Assembly: GCF_963678635.1 (NCBI RefSeq)
Contig: NC_087066.1
Span: 42,687,777-42,751,776 of the forward strand
Reading direction: 5' to 3'
Source of the DNA: Symsagittifera roscoffensis
Lineage: Eukaryota > Xenacoelomorpha > Acoela > Convolutidae
DNA length: 64,000 bases
This document shows, piece by piece, positions 63,530-64,000 of this stretch. The stretch's first letter is position 1. Every line of letters starts with the position of its first letter. Position numbers and translations under genes: made by a program. The notes beneath the pieces are model-generated. The model was not told the DNA's origin and made no database searches. It saw nothing but the letters and a program-made list of their open reading frames with translations.

Positions 63530-64000
63530 TTTTATTGGCTTAGTGGCCTCATATTCTGCTGGTAAGTGGCCTCATATTCAACTAGCTAATTTTTTCTTGA
63601 GCGTATGTTTTGAAAGCAAGGAGGACTCAATAACATTTTCTTAATCTTAAATTTTTTGAATTTTTTTCGGCTTTTTTTATTTTCCTTTTTTTCGGTTTAA
63701 TAGTTTTCGGTCTATAATATATCGGTTTAGTGGCCTCCTATTGCGTCGTTCGAGGAGAGATTTTTTTCGTGTGTGTTTCGAGGGTGAGAAGGGCTTAATA
63801 ACCTTTTATTGGTCTTAAAATTTTCGATTTTTTTCAATTGTTTTTTTTTCTCTTTTTTTTGGCCTAAAATATTTCGTTTTGTATTATATCGTCTCAGTAG
63901 CCTCATATTGTTTCATTTGACCTAAAAATAAACTTTTGTTCTGTGTGTGTTGAGGTTGAGAGGAATTTACTAATTTTTTATAAATCTTGAATTTTTTTCA
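63530..64000 (+). repeat. ~165-190-bp tandem repeat
   Basis: Three units share 'TTAGTGGCCTCATATT' (63535, 63725, 63890) and then 'GTGTGTTTCGAGGGTGAGAAG' with 'TTAATAACCTTTTATTGGTC' (63600, 63765, 63940). The array runs off the window. Confidence 0.75.

Overview
The window is nuclear DNA from an invertebrate animal. It is AT-rich and gene-poor, with canonical GT-AG introns of 0.4 to 7.4 kb, several classes of decayed retroelement, and much non-coding sequence that recurs inside the window. I cannot name the phylum. Five host loci are well supported, and all except the first lie on the + strand: one exon of a Rac/Cdc42-type GTPase (- strand, 883-1042); a five-exon GPI mannosyltransferase III gene (PIGB, 22478-40041) that is open throughout and encodes 506 residues once spliced; an intronless SIRT7-like sirtuin (40893-42059); and two tandem two-exon RNase H1-like genes (42246-49485 and 57825-60455). 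A 5' stub of a third RNase H1 copy follows at about 60855. The window ends in three exons of a gene I do not recognise (61689-63132).

Layout. 1-1.4 kb: repeats and the GTPase exon. 1.4-4.5 kb: AT-rich non-coding DNA with a dense ATTATAAT motif field. 4.6-6.5 kb: decayed Ty3/gypsy pol on the - strand. 7.1-16.95 kb: a large, GC-richer, broken coding block on the + strand, with a macro-domain-like segment, a coiled coil, an SGNH-hydrolase-like segment and several kilobases of unrecognised helical protein. 18.6-21.2 kb: a broken retroelement on the - strand with a PHD finger, reverse transcriptase (RT) and an RPD...WD endonuclease-like end. 22.5-40 kb: PIGB, whose introns hold a long foldback element, two RT relics, an inverted 360-bp repeat pair and a roughly 170-bp tandem repeat. 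40.9-60.9 kb: SIRT7 and the RNase H1 genes, embedded in diverged copies of a few repeat families. 61-64 kb: the unknown gene and a short tandem array.

The most unusual biology is in the two RNase H1-like genes. Each encodes a complete eukaryotic RNase H1 catalytic domain with all five catalytic residues and the basic handle. In front of it, where a hybrid-binding domain is expected, lies a domain that reads like a retropepsin fold whose active-site DTG has been lost (CTD in one copy, no equivalent in the other). The two copies share an intron at the same place and phase.

The first RNase H1 copy starts only 186 nt after the SIRT7 stop codon. PIGB, SIRT7 and all three RNase H1 starts have a 3'-splice-site-like CAG or TAG/AAG within 8 to 35 nt upstream of the ATG. 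That pattern fits spliced-leader trans-splicing with a SIRT7-RNase H1 operon, or short 5'-UTR introns. Both proteins have known links to R-loop biology, so shared expression would make sense. All function and family statements come from reading the translations by eye; no database search was possible.
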